NCBI GenBank assembly: GCA_003216575.1
Contig: QCIR01000001.1
Span: forward strand, 124,001-188,000
Reading direction: 5' to 3'
Length of the DNA stretch: 64,000 nt
Source of the DNA: Prochlorococcus sp. AG-402-M23
GTDB taxonomy: Bacteria > Cyanobacteriota > Cyanobacteriia > PCC-6307 > Cyanobiaceae
Below are positions 38,529 to 50,541 of the stretch, piece by piece. The notes under the pieces are model-generated. The model was given only the letters and a program-made list of their open reading frames with translations, ran no database searches and was not told the DNA's origin. The position numbers and the translations under genes were made by a program. Numbering within the stretch: position 1 is the first letter of the stretch; each line of letters opens with the position of its first letter.

Positions 38529-40556
38529 TTATTTAAAACATCTCTGTTGATCTAGATATAATATATGTTTTCTTTCAGCATAATAAAGTTCCTGAAAATT
38601 TATAGCGTCATTATTTAACTCTTCAAACATTTTAACCACACGTTCTTCCATATCAGAGGAAATACTTGGTTCGGAATTTTCTTGGACAATAAGTGAAGCA
38701 ATACAGTTCTCAAGGGTTTGTAATCGCTGCGAACTCCAAGCATCAATTAAATGTCTACAACGTTTTAAAGATTTTTGTTTTTCAAGAACTGCTAAAGCCC
38801 CTCGAATTTCAGACTCAGGTTCACTTAAAGTTGCTTGGCGAAGCTCATTAATCTCAAGAAAAGGATTCAATTTAGGTAAGAATTCACTATTAGAAACAAG
38901 AAAGATATCAAACAGATTTTTAATTAAATCGACATCTGCTAAAACATTACTTAAATCGCTACCACGGTTTATAGCCTCAACAGTTTCAGAACCAAATTTT
39001 TTTTCCTCTATGTTACTAATTGTAGACCAAATTGCTCGATGATAATTAATAGCAAAATCATCTAGGTCTCTTAGGCAAAGTTCATGGCGTATAAATGCCC
39101 TAGAGTTTGGACAATGAATATATATAAATAATATATCTGCCTCACTTCTTTCTCTATGACTGATTTCTTGAGGTTTCTCATATTTCTTAGAGCGACCATG
39201 CCATCTTTGACCACGAATTTGATTACGTAAATCCTCCTCCAGTTGAAGAGCAAATCTGCCTTGACCGCCACTAAGACGCTGTGCAACTTTCTGAAGATAA
39301 TGAGTTCTTATTGCAGTTTGAGGAAGCTTTCCAAGAAGACTTACTAAATCACTTACAGCAACCTGAAATTGATCAGATTTGCTTAAATCTAAATCTTTTA
39401 AGGATTGGTCTATTTGCCAGTCCATCCAAAGAGGAGATTTAGCTGCTAATACCTCATATTCGGAAGGCGAATTATCCTTAAGAAATTCATCTGGATCCTT
39501 ACCAGATGGTAGTTGTAGAACCCGTAAGTCTAGTTGGCCTTGAATGGCAAGATTTTCCACCTCACTAATAGCACGATTAGCCGCACGAATTCCTGCATTA
39601 TCTGAATCAAAATTCAAAAGGATCTTTTTACTATCTATGGCCCGCGAGAGAAGGGTTATTTGATTACGACTTAATGCTGTTCCTAATGAGGCAACAACAT
39701 TGGTGATGCCAGAATTATGAAGTGCCATCACATCAAAATATCCTTCGACTACGACTGCATAATCTTTCTTCCTTATTGAATTGACTGCTTTATCTAAACC
39801 AAAAAGATTTTTTCCTTTTTCAAAGATTTCGGTCTCAGGAGAATTTAAATATTTTGGCTCAGAGCCATCAAGACTTCTGCCTCCAAAACCAATAACTCTT
39901 TTTTGTCTATCATGAATGGGAATAATAATACGATTACGAAATCTGTCATAGAAACCATTACCTCCCTTCCTAGGAACGATCAATCCAGCGGCCTCAAGAA
40001 CTTCAACATTTTGTTTTTCAATATCTACAAGATATCGAAGCAATGAGTCCCAATTATCAGGTGCATATCCAAGCTCAAAATTAATTAGAGTTCCATCACT
40101 TAAATGACGTTTATTCTTAAGGTAATTAAGAGCATTTTGACCACATTTAGAATTTAATTGATTTCGAAACCAACCTGTAGCAAGTTTTAAAACACGGTAC
40201 AAAGTATCACGACGTGATATTTGTTCCTTTAGTCTTTCCTGTTGTGGACCTTCAACTGTATCAACAGGAACTTGATATTTTTTTGCAAGTTCAAGAACAA
40301 CATCACTAAAACTTTGACGTTGAAACTCCATTAAAAATTTAATTGCATTACCTCCTGCACCGCATGAGAAACAATAATAAAATTGTTTGCCAGGGATTAC
40401 TGACATAGAAGGCTTACTATCATCATGAAAAGGACATATCCCAACAAATTCTTTTCCTTTTTTCTTTAAAACAACGTGTTCACCAATAACATCAACTATG
40501 TCAACACGCTCTTTAACAGATTCTATTGTCCGTGAATGTAGTCGAGCTGAAGCCAT
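38529..40556 (-). CDS. dnaG: DNA primase
   Basis: CHC2 zinc motif CPFHDDSKPSMSVIPGKQFYYCFSC, TOPRIM VVEGYFDVMAL. Confidence 0.95.
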   Translation of the reverse strand: MASARLHSRTIESVKERVDIVDVIGEHVVLKKKGKEFVGICPFHDDSKPSMSVIPGKQFYYCFSCGAGGNAIKFLMEFQRQSFSDVVLELAKKYQVPVDTVEGPQQERLKEQISRRDTLYRVLKLATGWFRNQLNSKCGQNALNYLKNKRHLSDGTLINFELGYAPDNWDSLLRYLVDIEKQNVEVLEAAGLIVPRKGGNGFYDRFRNRIIIPIHDRQKRVIGFGGRSLDGSEPKYLNSPETEIFEKGKNLFGLDKAVNSIRKKDYAVVVEGYFDVMALHNSGITNVVASLGTALSRNQITLLSRAIDSKKILLNFDSDNAGIRAANRAISEVENLAIQGQLDLRVLQLPSGKDPDEFLKDNSPSEYEVLAAKSPLWMDWQIDQSLKDLDLSKSDQFQVAVSDLVSLLGKLPQTAIRTHYLQKVAQRLSGGQGRFALQLEEDLRNQIRGQRWHGRSKKYEKPQEISHRERSEADILFIYIHCPNSRAFIRHELCLRDLDDFAINYHRAIWSTISNIEEKKFGSETVEAINRGSDLSNVLADVDLIKNLFDIFLVSNSEFLPKLNPFLEINELRQATLSEPESEIRGALAVLEKQKSLKRCRHLIDAWSSQRLQTLENCIASLIVQENSEPSISSDMEERVVKMFEELNNDAINFQELYYAERKHILYLDQQRCFK

Positions 40557-40604
40557 ATGATAATTTTAATTGATCCTGAAATATTTAGTTAAGAGTTTTA
40601 GAAA

Positions 40605-41507
40605 TTGAGAGAAAAACAAATTCTATATAAATTTAATAATTATAGAAATTTAAAAGGAATAAAGTTTTTGTTAGGAAGTGGACTTGCATTTAGTCTCATG
40701 AGTGTTTGTGTAAAAGCAATTGGAGGAAGAATACCAGTTTCAGAATTAGTTTTTGCTAGAGCTTTTATTAGCTTAATAATGACGAGATTATTACTATTTA
40801 AAAACAACATTAATCCATGGGGATATCAAAAGAAATTGTTATTATTAAGAGGAATTCTAGGTACACTAGCTCTCTTTTGTATATTTAAAGCTCTAACAAT
40901 TTTACCTATAGCAACAGCTACAGTAATACAATATATTTATCCAACTTTTACAGTTATATGTGCGTACTTTATTTTAAACGAGTATATATTCAAAAGAATA
41001 ATTTACTCTATCATTATTGGTTGGGTCGGAATAATATTGGTTAGTCAACCAGAATGGACTTCAAATACAGATATTAAAGAAACAGTAATAGTCATTATAA
41101 TTGCAATAACAGGAGCCCTCCTGACTTCACTTGCGTATATATGCGTAAGAAAATTATCTGCCAAAGAGCATCCCCTTGTTATAATTTACTATTTTCCTTT
41201 AGTTTCAATTCCATTTTCGATACCTCTATTAATTAACAATTTTGTATTTCCAAATGGAATTGAATGGATTTGTATATTAGGTATTGGATTATTCACACAA
41301 ATTGGGCAAGTATGCATAACCGAAGGCCTTAGGGTCATTCCAGCTGGTCAGGCTACTTCACTAAATTATTCACAAGTAATCTTTTCAAGCATATGGGGGA
41401 TTTTTATTTTTAAAGAAGCAATATCAATTACAGTTTATTTGGGTGGTATTTGCGTGCTGATATCCACTATTATTAGTATGAGTGCAATTAAAAGCTCACA
41501 AGCGTAA
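40605..41507 (+). CDS. EamA/DMT family transporter
   Basis: About ten TM segments, duplicated EamA architecture. Confidence 0.82.
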   Translation: MREKQILYKFNNYRNLKGIKFLLGSGLAFSLMSVCVKAIGGRIPVSELVFARAFISLIMTRLLLFKNNINPWGYQKKLLLLRGILGTLALFCIFKALTILPIATATVIQYIYPTFTVICAYFILNEYIFKRIIYSIIIGWVGIILVSQPEWTSNTDIKETVIVIIIAITGALLTSLAYICVRKLSAKEHPLVIIYYFPLVSIPFSIPLLINNFVFPNGIEWICILGIGLFTQIGQVCITEGLRVIPAGQATSLNYSQVIFSSIWGIFIFKEAISITVYLGGICVLISTIISMSAIKSSQA

Positions 41508-41515
41508 ATTCACAT

Positions 41516-41902
41516 ATGAACGTCAAATCTGCAATTTTATCAACCCTTTTTGTTTGTGCTGGATCAACATCGATTCTTGCAGATGAATATCAACGCGGGT
41601 TTTCTTCAAGCAGAACATGTACAAGAAACGAATATAGAGAGGAGTATGTCCCAGGGACAAGAAAGGATCCTGGATATGTCAAAAAATGGGAAGAGACTGT
41701 GGAAGTACCTTGTCCAGGAATGAACTCAGCTGACGATAAAAATGAATTTGATAATAATGATTGCTCTGAAGGCACAATCGCTGGAGGAATATTAGGAGGT
41801 GGATTAGCAACAGCAATATCTAGAGGGAAAGATCGCTGGTGGGCTATTCCTGCTGGAGTTATCGGAGGATCAATGGTGGGATGTGAAATAGATGGTGGCT
41901 AA
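41516..41902 (+). CDS. Secreted glycine-zipper protein
   Basis: N-terminal signal-like sequence; GTIAGGILGGGLATAIS...IPAGVIGGSMVGCEIDGG glycine zipper. Confidence 0.6.
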   Translation: MNVKSAILSTLFVCAGSTSILADEYQRGFSSSRTCTRNEYREEYVPGTRKDPGYVKKWEETVEVPCPGMNSADDKNEFDNNDCSEGTIAGGILGGGLATAISRGKDRWWAIPAGVIGGSMVGCEIDGG

Positions 41903-41944
41903 ATTTATATTTACTCATAAATTATTTAAACAAATTTATAAATA

Positions 41945-42619
41945 ATGATTAGTTGGTTAAAAGGTGAAATAATACAAAAATGGCATATTTCATCAAAAAA
42001 TGGCGTTGTACTAAATGTTGGCGGCGTTGGTTATGAAGTACAAATCTTATCAAAACAAAAAGATATAATAGAAAATGCCGATTTGAAGGAATTTTGGATC
42101 CACCAAATAAATCGGGAAGATTATACAAATTTATATGGTTTTAACGAGATTAATCAAAGAGATCTATTTCGCAAAATCATTAGTGTAAATGGTATTGGTC
42201 CACAAATTGCAATGTCCTTATTAGAGGACCTTGAGGTCAATCAATTAGTTAATGCTATTGAATCAAATGACTCCAAATTGTTAACCAACTCGTCTGGTAT
42301 AGGTAAACGCATCGCTGAAAGGTTAATAGTAGAACTCAAAAATAAACTTCAACAATTCTCAGAGAATACAAATTCAAATGTTAACAATCAAAAATCTAAA
42401 ATAGCTAATAGCATTGGTCTCTATCTTGAAGAAATCAAATCAATTCTAAATTCACTGGGTTATATTGATAGTGAAATAAATGATTCAATTAAGTTTATAA
42501 CCACAAAGGAGAATGAAGATACATTATTAATAAGTTCCCTATCACCAGAAGAAAAAAAAGAGCAAATGGATAAGCATCTTAAAGAGATTCTTATAAGATT
42601 AAGTCAAAAGAGCACTTGA
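41945..42619 (+). CDS. ruvA: Holliday junction branch migration protein RuvA
   Basis: MISWLKGEIIQKW...GVGYEVQ...FRKIISVNGIGPQIAMSLL...LLTNSSGIGKRIAERLIVELKNKL. Confidence 0.93.
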   Translation: MISWLKGEIIQKWHISSKNGVVLNVGGVGYEVQILSKQKDIIENADLKEFWIHQINREDYTNLYGFNEINQRDLFRKIISVNGIGPQIAMSLLEDLEVNQLVNAIESNDSKLLTNSSGIGKRIAERLIVELKNKLQQFSENTNSNVNNQKSKIANSIGLYLEEIKSILNSLGYIDSEINDSIKFITTKENEDTLLISSLSPEEKKEQMDKHLKEILIRLSQKST

Positions 42620-42672
42620 TAGAAGGCTAGGGATTAAATTAGAATTAATTTCATAAGAGAAACTCAAAGAAG

Positions 42673-42942
42673 ATGTCACTTGGCACAGAAGAGAAACAAC
42701 AGCTAATCAACACCCATCAAATTCATCCCACTGATACAGGATCTGTAGAAGTCCAAGTTGCAATGCTGACAACAAGAATCTCAAAGTTAAGCAAACACCT
42801 TCAAGGGAATATCCATGATTTTTCATCAAGACAAGGCTTGCTTAAAATGATTGGTCAGCGCAAAAGACTTTTGGGTTATGTTCGAAATAAAAGTGAAAAA
42901 AGATATACACAGCTAATAGAAAAATTAGCTATTAGAGGATAA
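42673..42942 (+). CDS. rpsO: 30S ribosomal protein S15
   Basis: [27 protein letters not shown]...[22 protein letters not shown]. Confidence 0.97.
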   Translation: MSLGTEEKQQLINTHQIHPTDTGSVEVQVAMLTTRISKLSKHLQGNIHDFSSRQGLLKMIGQRKRLLGYVRNKSEKRYTQLIEKLAIRG

Positions 42943-42969
42943 TGATTGGTATTACATAGTTAAAAGCTA

Positions 42970-43410
42970 ATGAAAGGAGCGAAAAAAACCCAACAATCAC
43001 AATCGAAAGAACTAAGTATTGGATTTTCTGCTAATAACTCTGCTCCAAAGATAGAAAAAAAAATTTCTTCAAAAGACAAAAGAAAGCAATCTGGCATCCC
43101 TAAATATGTAGCAAACAGGATGGCGAGGAGAATCGCATTTACTACAGGAATTCCTACGTTAAGTGGCATGGGTGTTTTTATTGGAAGTTATTTTTTAATA
43201 AGCAGAGGAATTGCAGAAATATCACCTACTGTTACGCTCGTCAGTTCAGCGATATGTTTTCTTGTTGGTTTATTGGGATTAAGTTATGGAATCCTTTCTG
43301 CTAGTTGGGATTTTGCCGCTGGCAGTTTTCTAGGTTTTGAAAACATAAAGCCTAATATCAATCGGATGAAGGATGCTTTTAAGAGTAGTAAGAAAGAAAC
43401 TACTAATTAA
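42970..43410 (+). CDS. PAM68-like (DUF3464) photosystem II assembly protein
   Basis: IPKYVANRMARRIAFTTGIPTLSGMGVFIGSYFLI and next to rpsO, as reported for cyanobacterial PAM68 homologs. Confidence 0.82.
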   Translation: MKGAKKTQQSQSKELSIGFSANNSAPKIEKKISSKDKRKQSGIPKYVANRMARRIAFTTGIPTLSGMGVFIGSYFLISRGIAEISPTVTLVSSAICFLVGLLGLSYGILSASWDFAAGSFLGFENIKPNINRMKDAFKSSKKETTN

Positions 43411-43419
43411 TATTCAAAT

Positions 43420-46400
43420 TTAATTTACAAGACTATTACTCGCTCTTGCTATGAAGGAATTCTTAGATAAAGCACTCAAAGCTAGCTCCGTGTCTTTGAC
43501 ACAAAATTGATCACCTAATCTTACATACCTAGTATTATCATTATCCTTAAGACAAGCTACAACAGGGGTACGAACACCTAATTCATTTCTAGCAGGTCTA
43601 TTTTTCGAAAGACATTCTCTTAATTTATGCTGAACATTTATGTCAGTAGCTTGATCAGGACGTAAATCTATCAAGAGAAATCTTAAGTCATCAATTTCAC
43701 GACAATCATCAATAATTAATTGTACAGTTTCATCTCTTTTATCTACGCTGCCCCAAATTAATAACCTTGTTTCAACCATTAAGTGATCAGACAATCTTTC
43801 ATAACTTTTGGGAAATACTATGGCTTCACAAGAACCAGTTAAATCCTCTAGTTGAATAATCGCCATCCTGTCACCTTTTCTAGTTGTTACTTCTCTCATC
43901 TCTGGAATCATTGCAATCACACTGACCTTTGACTTATCCGTCTGCTCTTCTAAAGAACCAAGACTGATAGGAGCTATCAACCTGGCAGGCTCGGAGAGCT
44001 GCTTCAAAGGATGATCAGATAGATAGAAGCCAACATGTTCTTTTTCTAATTTAAGTTTGTCTGAAGGAGGATATTCATTGACTGGTTTTGCCTTAGGAGC
44101 TGAAGAATACTCATCAATTAATGATTCATTATTTGATGAGGAGGAAGTTAGATCAAAAAGATTACCTTGTCCGCTATTTCTATCCTTTGCCCTTGAAGAA
44201 GCCCAATCAATAACCAAATCTAGATCTGCAATAAGCTGAGCGCGATTTGCATTTTCTTCAAGACAATCAAAAGCTCCACAATGTATCAAAGCTTCGAGGC
44301 CTCTTCTGTTAACAGCACTCAGGGAAATTCGATCGCAGAATTGAGACAAAGAGGTGAATTCACCATCTTCATCTCTAGAAATAATGATTTTTCTAATCGC
44401 GCTATCACCTAAATTTTTCACAGCCGAAAAACCAAAAAGAATTGAATTATCTTTTGGAGTAAAATCAACACCAGAAGTATTTATATTTGGTGGCATTACA
44501 TTTATGCCCATTGAATTACAGTTAGATATATAACGTTGAACTTTGTCAGTCGAACCAGCATTAACTGTAAGCAATGCCGCCATATAAGCGACTGGATAAT
44601 GTGCTTTTAAATAAGCAGTCTGATAAGTAACTGCACCATAAGCAGTTGAATGACTTTTATTAAAGCAATACTCAGCAAATAACACCATTTGATCAAATAA
44701 CTTTTCAGCAATTTTGTCTGAAACGCCATTCTTAACTGCACCATCAACGAAAAGTGTTCTATGACGCTGCATTTCAGATACTTTTTTCTTACCCATTGCT
44801 CTTCTTAATAAATCCGCTTGACCAAGCGAATATCCCGCCAAATCCTGAGCGATTTTCATGATCTGCTCTTGATAAACCATTATTCCATAAGTCTCACTTA
44901 AAATAGGCTTAAGTGATTTATGTTGAAAATCAATACTTTCCTTTCCATGTTTTCTATTAATAAATTTAGGAATTAATCCTGCATCAAGAGGTCCAGGACG
45001 ATAAAGGGCAAGAATTGATGAAATATCTTCAAGAGATGAGGGTTTTAGATCTTTTACTATTTGTCTCATTCCACTAGATTCAAGTTGAAAAATACCTTCT
45101 AAATCACCCCTAGAAAGTAATTCAAATGTTTTTTCATCTGTGAAAGGCAATGCATCTGGATCTAATCTCTTACCTATTGATTTCTCAACTAAATTAATTG
45201 TCTTTTCGATCATTGTAAGGTTTCTAAGTCCTAAAAAATCCATCTTCAATAGACCTAATGATTCAATATCCTCCATAAAGTATTGAGTGATTATTTGACC
45301 ATCATTGTTTCTTTGAAGAGGAACTAAATTATCAAGTGAATTCGCAGCTATAACGACACCTGCTGCGTGCACACCAAAAGTTTTATTTGTTCCTTCTATC
45401 CTAATAGCCATATCAACCCATTTCTTAACTTTTGAATCATTATTGTATTTTTCATAGAATTCCTTATTTGGTGATTCCTTTGAAATCATAGATGACAATT
45501 TCGCAGGCTTACCCCTTACAACAGGAATTAATTTCGCTAAACGATCAGCATCTCCATAGGGAATATCTAGTACTCGAGCAACATCTTTTAAAACGGCTTT
45601 AGATGTCATTCTGTTGAAAGTTATTATCTGCGCAACTTTATCTTCACCATACTTCTTAGTAACATAATCTATAACCTCTCCACGCCTCTCAATACAAAAA
45701 TCAGTATCAATATCAGGCATTGATTTCCTTTCTGGATTGAGAAATCTTTCAAATAATAATCCATTTTCAACTGGATTAATATTAGTTATATGAAGAGAAA
45801 AAGCGACTAAAGAACCAGCAGCAGATCCTCTACCAGGACCTACAGGAATGTTTTTTTCTCTTGCAAATCTTATATAGTCCCAAACGACAAGAAAATATGT
45901 AGGAAATCCCATTTGTTCAATAACGTTTAACTCATAATCAAGTCTTTCTTTATATTCATCTGGAAAATCTTCAAATTGATCAATAGATAATATTTGTTTC
46001 AAACCATTAATAGTTATCTCTTTCAGATAGTCAATGGGTTTATATCCATTAGGAATAGGAAAATTTGGCATCTTATATGTTCCTAATATCGTATATTCCT
46101 CTACCTTGCTTGATAATTTTACAGTATTTTCAATTGCACTATTTATTACATCTTTATCTAAGTGATCTACAAACAAACTTCTCATTTCCTCCTCAGATTT
46201 AATATATTCAGTTCCTGTATATCTTAATCTCTTATGATCACTAATTAATTTTCCAGTCAACACACAAATCAATGCATCATGTGCTTCAATATCATTCTTT
46301 GATACATAATGTGCATCATTAGTAGCTATGATTTGAATATCAAGTTCTTCAGAAATTTTTACTATTTCACTATTTACAATTCTATCCTCAATTGATCCAT

Positions 46401-46938
46401 GATCTTGAATTTCAAGATAAAAATCATCACCCAAAATTTCTTTATACCAAGCGGCTACATCTCTAGCTACATCATTTCTTCCTTTTAATATTGCTTGTGG
46501 AATTTCACCACCTAGGCAAGCTGTTGAACAAATTAATCCCTCACTATATTTTTTAAATAAAGATTTATCTATACATGGTCTAGAAAATATACCTCTTCCG
46601 CGAACACCCTTTAAATGACTAAGTGTAGTTAATTTTACGAGGTTTTCATAACCTATTTGGTTTTTCGCAACAACAACAAGATGATATCTTTTCTCTTTTT
46701 TGAGCTGAGGGTCATCTATTGAACCATTAATGACATACATCTCATTACCAATTATTGGCTTTATATTTTCAGCCTTACATAACTTCAATAATTCAATCGC
46801 ACCATACATTACACCATGGTCAGTTAGAGCTAGAGCAGGCATTCCCAATTGTTTAGCCCTTGCAACCATTGAAGGTAGCTGACTGGCTCCATCAAGAAGA
46901 CTGTAATCACTATGATTATGGATTGGGACAAAAGCCAT
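43420..46938 (-). CDS. dnaE: DNA polymerase III subunit alpha
   Basis: PHP domain [14 protein letters not shown], catalytic MPDIDTDFC, 1172 aa. Confidence 0.96.
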   Translation of the reverse strand: MAFVPIHNHSDYSLLDGASQLPSMVARAKQLGMPALALTDHGVMYGAIELLKLCKAENIKPIIGNEMYVINGSIDDPQLKKEKRYHLVVVAKNQIGYENLVKLTTLSHLKGVRGRGIFSRPCIDKSLFKKYSEGLICSTACLGGEIPQAILKGRNDVARDVAAWYKEILGDDFYLEIQDHGSIEDRIVNSEIVKISEELDIQIIATNDAHYVSKNDIEAHDALICVLTGKLISDHKRLRYTGTEYIKSEEEMRSLFVDHLDKDVINSAIENTVKLSSKVEEYTILGTYKMPNFPIPNGYKPIDYLKEITINGLKQILSIDQFEDFPDEYKERLDYELNVIEQMGFPTYFLVVWDYIRFAREKNIPVGPGRGSAAGSLVAFSLHITNINPVENGLLFERFLNPERKSMPDIDTDFCIERRGEVIDYVTKKYGEDKVAQIITFNRMTSKAVLKDVARVLDIPYGDADRLAKLIPVVRGKPAKLSSMISKESPNKEFYEKYNNDSKVKKWVDMAIRIEGTNKTFGVHAAGVVIAANSLDNLVPLQRNNDGQIITQYFMEDIESLGLLKMDFLGLRNLTMIEKTINLVEKSIGKRLDPDALPFTDEKTFELLSRGDLEGIFQLESSGMRQIVKDLKPSSLEDISSILALYRPGPLDAGLIPKFINRKHGKESIDFQHKSLKPILSETYGIMVYQEQIMKIAQDLAGYSLGQADLLRRAMGKKKVSEMQRHRTLFVDGAVKNGVSDKIAEKLFDQMVLFAEYCFNKSHSTAYGAVTYQTAYLKAHYPVAYMAALLTVNAGSTDKVQRYISNCNSMGINVMPPNINTSGVDFTPKDNSILFGFSAVKNLGDSAIRKIIISRDEDGEFTSLSQFCDRISLSAVNRRGLEALIHCGAFDCLEENANRAQLIADLDLVIDWASSRAKDRNSGQGNLFDLTSSSSNNESLIDEYSSAPKAKPVNEYPPSDKLKLEKEHVGFYLSDHPLKQLSEPARLIAPISLGSLEEQTDKSKVSVIAMIPEMREVTTRKGDRMAIIQLEDLTGSCEAIVFPKSYERLSDHLMVETRLLIWGSVDKRDETVQLIIDDCREIDDLRFLLIDLRPDQATDINVQHKLRECLSKNRPARNELGVRTPVVACLKDNDNTRYVRLGDQFCVKDTELALSALSKNSFIARASNSLVN

Positions 46939-47009
46939 TAATATTGAACAAAGCTACGCTGCATGTAGTGTAGCGAAAATCAAAAGCTCCACATAAAGTG
47001 GTTAAAGCT

Positions 47010-48470
47010 TTACAATGTAAAATCTGTTTTAGGCCTACTTTTATAAACTTCAGCAGCTCTCTCGAATTGATTAGCTACTTGAAGCAGCTTCCCTTCTTCG
47101 AAGACATTACCTATCAGCTGTAAACCTATTGGCAATCCAGATTTATCAAAGCCACATGGAAGGCTGATAGCGGGTAATCCAGCTAAATTGGCTGGAATCG
47201 TTAATAAATCAGATAAGTACATAGCCATAGGGTTGTCAATATTTTCTCCAGAGCCAAAAGCAGTAGTGGGAGATGTAGGAGCTAGCAAAATATCTACTTT
47301 TTCGAAAGCATCATCAAAATCTTTACGTATCAAAGTTCGAACTTGCTGGGCCTTCTTGTAGTAAGCATCAACATAACCAGCGGATAAGGCGTAAGTTCCT
47401 ATAAGAATTCTTCGTTTAACCTCACTTCCAAAACCAAGTGCACGACTTTTGGAGGTCATTTCAATGAGAGTTTGTTCATCTTCAGAGCGGAATCCATATT
47501 TGACACCGTCATATCTTGCTAAATTTGCTGAAGCTTCAGATGGGGCAATCACGTAATAAGTAGCAATTCCATCATTAAACCGAGGACAGGAAATATTGAT
47601 AATCTCGACACCCAATGTTTCGAGCAGCGAGGCAGCACTAAGAACCGACTCCTTTACATCAGAGGACAATCCCTTATGCTCAAAACAATTATCAATTAAA
47701 CCAATTTTCATTCCCTTAATTGACTTCGTAAGTATGTCTAAATAATTAGGAACAGGTCTATCAACAGTTGTTGAATCAAACTCATCTTTACCTGATATAA
47801 CTTGAAGGATTTCAGCTACATCAGAAACATTATTCGCAAAAGGACCAACCTGATCTAAGGAACTAGCAAAAGCTATTAACCCCCATCTACTTACGCGACC
47901 ATAAGTTGGCTTCATTCCAACAACACCACAGAATGAAGCTGGTTGTCTGATTGATCCGCCAGTGTCAGAACCAAGAGATCCATAACATAATTCAGCAGCA
48001 ACAGAAGCTGCACTACCACCTGAGCTTCCTCCAGGAACCTTTCTTATGTTCCATGGATTTAAAGTTGGTCCAAATGCCGAGGTTTCAGTAGAGCTCCCCA
48101 TCGCAAATTCGTCCATATTTGTCTTGCCAATCATTATTGATCCAGCGTTTAAAAGCTTTTTTGTGACTGTTGACTCATATGGAGGAACAAAATTACCTAA
48201 AATCTTGCTTGCACAAGTTGTCTTAATTCCTTTTGTACAAAGGTTGTCTTTAATAGCCAATGGAATTCCAGCTAAAGAAGGAAGATCATTTCCAGAAGAA
48301 CGTTGATTATCAATATCTTCTGCAATTTTTAGAGCTTGGTGGCCGTTGACAGTTAAAAAAGTATTGAGGGTCTGATCTAATTCGTTTATCCTAGAAATTT
48401 TTTCTTGAACAAGTTCCTTGGCAGATACTTCACCACTTTTCAATTTTTGGCGCAAGTCTGCAAAAGTCAT
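47010..48470 (-). CDS. gatA: Aspartyl/glutamyl-tRNA amidotransferase subunit A
   Basis: Amidase signature [33 protein letters not shown]. Confidence 0.95.
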   Translation of the reverse strand: MTFADLRQKLKSGEVSAKELVQEKISRINELDQTLNTFLTVNGHQALKIAEDIDNQRSSGNDLPSLAGIPLAIKDNLCTKGIKTTCASKILGNFVPPYESTVTKKLLNAGSIMIGKTNMDEFAMGSSTETSAFGPTLNPWNIRKVPGGSSGGSAASVAAELCYGSLGSDTGGSIRQPASFCGVVGMKPTYGRVSRWGLIAFASSLDQVGPFANNVSDVAEILQVISGKDEFDSTTVDRPVPNYLDILTKSIKGMKIGLIDNCFEHKGLSSDVKESVLSAASLLETLGVEIINISCPRFNDGIATYYVIAPSEASANLARYDGVKYGFRSEDEQTLIEMTSKSRALGFGSEVKRRILIGTYALSAGYVDAYYKKAQQVRTLIRKDFDDAFEKVDILLAPTSPTTAFGSGENIDNPMAMYLSDLLTIPANLAGLPAISLPCGFDKSGLPIGLQLIGNVFEEGKLLQVANQFERAAEVYKSRPKTDFTL

Positions 48471-48497
48471 TATTGAATTATAAAAACGTTATCCAGC

Positions 48498-48728
48498 TTA
48501 TGACGTTAGAGGCTCATTACGGCGACACCTGACTAAACTATGATTTATTTCCTGAGGAGACTCTGCATAGAGATCTTCTACAAATCCGTTTAAACTCACT
48601 TTCAAGCTACGGCGAGTCAGAAAAGGACCAAACCAATAAGTAACGTTAGGCTGATTTGTCTCAACCTTAGCCCACCAGGCCAAGCCAAAACTATTACCTA
48701 AGCTTCGAAGAGCCCTAATGGGACCCAT
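48498..48728 (-). CDS. DUF1816 family protein
   Basis: AWWAKVETNQPNVTYWFGPFLTRRSLKVSLNGFVEDLYAE. Confidence 0.8.
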   Translation of the reverse strand: MGPIRALRSLGNSFGLAWWAKVETNQPNVTYWFGPFLTRRSLKVSLNGFVEDLYAESPQEINHSLVRCRRNEPLTS

Positions 48729-48955
48729 AAGTAAAATGCATTTAATTTATTATACTTTCTTAACCAGATGTTTATCAAAAAAACAAGGAATATTATGTTC
48801 ACTTGATGATGAAACATATATTTGAAAGCAAACAATATTGAGTATAAAAAACTTTAGGTGATGTTATTAATAATCTAATTGGATTATGATCTTTAAAAAA
48901 TCATATTAAAACTATAAAAAATATACGCTTATTTTCTAGGTTAAATTTAAGGAGA

Positions 48956-50125
48956 TTAGTTATTATTTTGAGTTGAAATCTGAGGTTTCAATAATCTAGG
49001 AGATGGGTCTTGTCCAGAGATTGTGCGCATCCATCTGGATCTCGCCACTTCGTATAAGAAAATAGAAGTGGCGACTGAAGCGTTAAGGCTTGTAGTTACT
49101 CCCTTAAGGGGAATCCTGACTAACTGATCACACAACCTTCTAGTTATTAGAGAAATTCCTTTATCTTCAGACCCAACTACTACTACTAAGGGACCTTGGA
49201 ATTTTATTTCAGACAAAGTTGAACGTCCTTCCTCAGCAAGGCCAACAACGGTATAACCTGCATCTTTCAATTTCTCCAAAGACCTATTTAAATTAACAAC
49301 TCTTGCCACAGGCAAATGTTCCAGCGCTCCAGCAGCAACTTTTGCAACGGATCCGGTTAAACCTGCACTGCGTCTTTGTGGAAGAATCAATCCCTGAGCA
49401 CCAAGGGCTTCGGCAGATCGAATTATTGCTCCAAGATTCTGAGGATCAGTTAACCCATCTAAAGCCAGGAGCAATGATGAATCACCAAAAGCTTTACAAG
49501 CATCTATTAAATTCTTCAAATCATGTGTTTTTGATGCGGCAATTTGTAAAACTATTCCTTGATGAACTGCTCCATTTGTGAGCTGGCCAAGCCTGGACCA
49601 AGAAACTTCTTCAACCAAGACACCCGAAGCTTTTGAATCTTTGAGAAGTTGAAAAAACTTTGGTGTACTTCTTAATTCAGATGTACACCAAATCCTATGA
49701 ATTGCCCTGCCACCCATAAGAGCTGCCTCAGTAGAATGACGTCCCCAAATCAAATCATCACTTAACTTTTTGGTAAAACTTTCGGAATATGAAAGTGGTT
49801 CTTTTCTTTCTGGTCTTCTGTAATTATTAGCTTCATTAGAATTTTGATTTCTATATGAAGGGTTAGTCGATTTTCTTTCAAATCGACTAGATCCTCTATA
49901 ATTTGGAGTCAACTTATTATTGCTTCTTGATCTTTCGGAGGATTTTGATTCATAAAATGGCTGATTAGATTTATCAGAAGAAAGGCGAGTATTTTTATTC
50001 GTACTTCTTCTATCATTAAAGCTGGACTTCTTAGAATCATTATCTTGCCGATAAGAAATGCTATTTCGCTTATTAAAAGAAGAGTTTTTGGAACTCTTTG
50101 TCTCTTTGTTGAATCGATAACTCAT
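48956..50125 (-). CDS. rlmB: TrmH/SpoU-type 23S rRNA 2'-O-methyltransferase (RlmB-like) with disordered N-terminal extension
   Basis: DLIWGRHSTEAALMGG..., LDGLTDPQNLGAIIRSAEALGAQGLILP, LVVVVGSEDKGIS...RIPLKGVTTSLNASVATSIFLYE. Confidence 0.9.
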   Translation of the reverse strand: MSYRFNKETKSSKNSSFNKRNSISYRQDNDSKKSSFNDRRSTNKNTRLSSDKSNQPFYESKSSERSRSNNKLTPNYRGSSRFERKSTNPSYRNQNSNEANNYRRPERKEPLSYSESFTKKLSDDLIWGRHSTEAALMGGRAIHRIWCTSELRSTPKFFQLLKDSKASGVLVEEVSWSRLGQLTNGAVHQGIVLQIAASKTHDLKNLIDACKAFGDSSLLLALDGLTDPQNLGAIIRSAEALGAQGLILPQRRSAGLTGSVAKVAAGALEHLPVARVVNLNRSLEKLKDAGYTVVGLAEEGRSTLSEIKFQGPLVVVVGSEDKGISLITRRLCDQLVRIPLKGVTTSLNASVATSIFLYEVARSRWMRTISGQDPSPRLLKPQISTQNNN

Positions 50126-50142
50126 TTTAAATGAACTATTTT

Positions 50143-50541
50143 CTAGTTAATAGGGCGATCAAGTAGATCGAATAAATCCGCAAGGCGGGTAGGATTTTTT
50201 AAAAAGAGCCACCCAACAATAGTCTCAAATCCCGTAGCAATACCATATGTGGCTGCATCTACATTTTTAGGACCTTTTCCAGCTCTATTTCTACCTTTTC
50301 TGAAAAAGTCCTTTTCAAGATCAGTTAGAAATGGTTCGATTTTTGTAATTGCTATAGCCTGGCTGGAAGCATTTACCTCATTAACTACAGCTTTGTGTAA
50401 ATCCTTTGAGCGTCTGGGGCTTTTACAATAACGCAACCTTTGATGCATTTCCCAGACTGCATCACCTAACCATGCTAATTGCAATGGTCCCAAACCATCT
50501 GGTGAAATGGTTGATTTGTAAGAGCGAATCCAATCAGTCAA
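50143..50541 (-). CDS. mrnC: Mini-ribonuclease III family protein
   Basis: LQLAWLGDAVWEMHQRLR...KGRNRAGKGPKNVDAATYGIATGFETIVGWLFL. Confidence 0.87.
   Translation of the reverse strand: MTDWIRSYKSTISPDGLGPLQLAWLGDAVWEMHQRLRYCKSPRRSKDLHKAVVNEVNASSQAIAITKIEPFLTDLEKDFFRKGRNRAGKGPKNVDAATYGIATGFETIVGWLFLKNPTRLADLFDLLDRPIN

Noticed and set aside
39071-39286. 71-aa minus-strand ORF in an alternative frame within dnaG
   Set aside because: Nested within dnaG in a different frame on the same strand, with no independent support.
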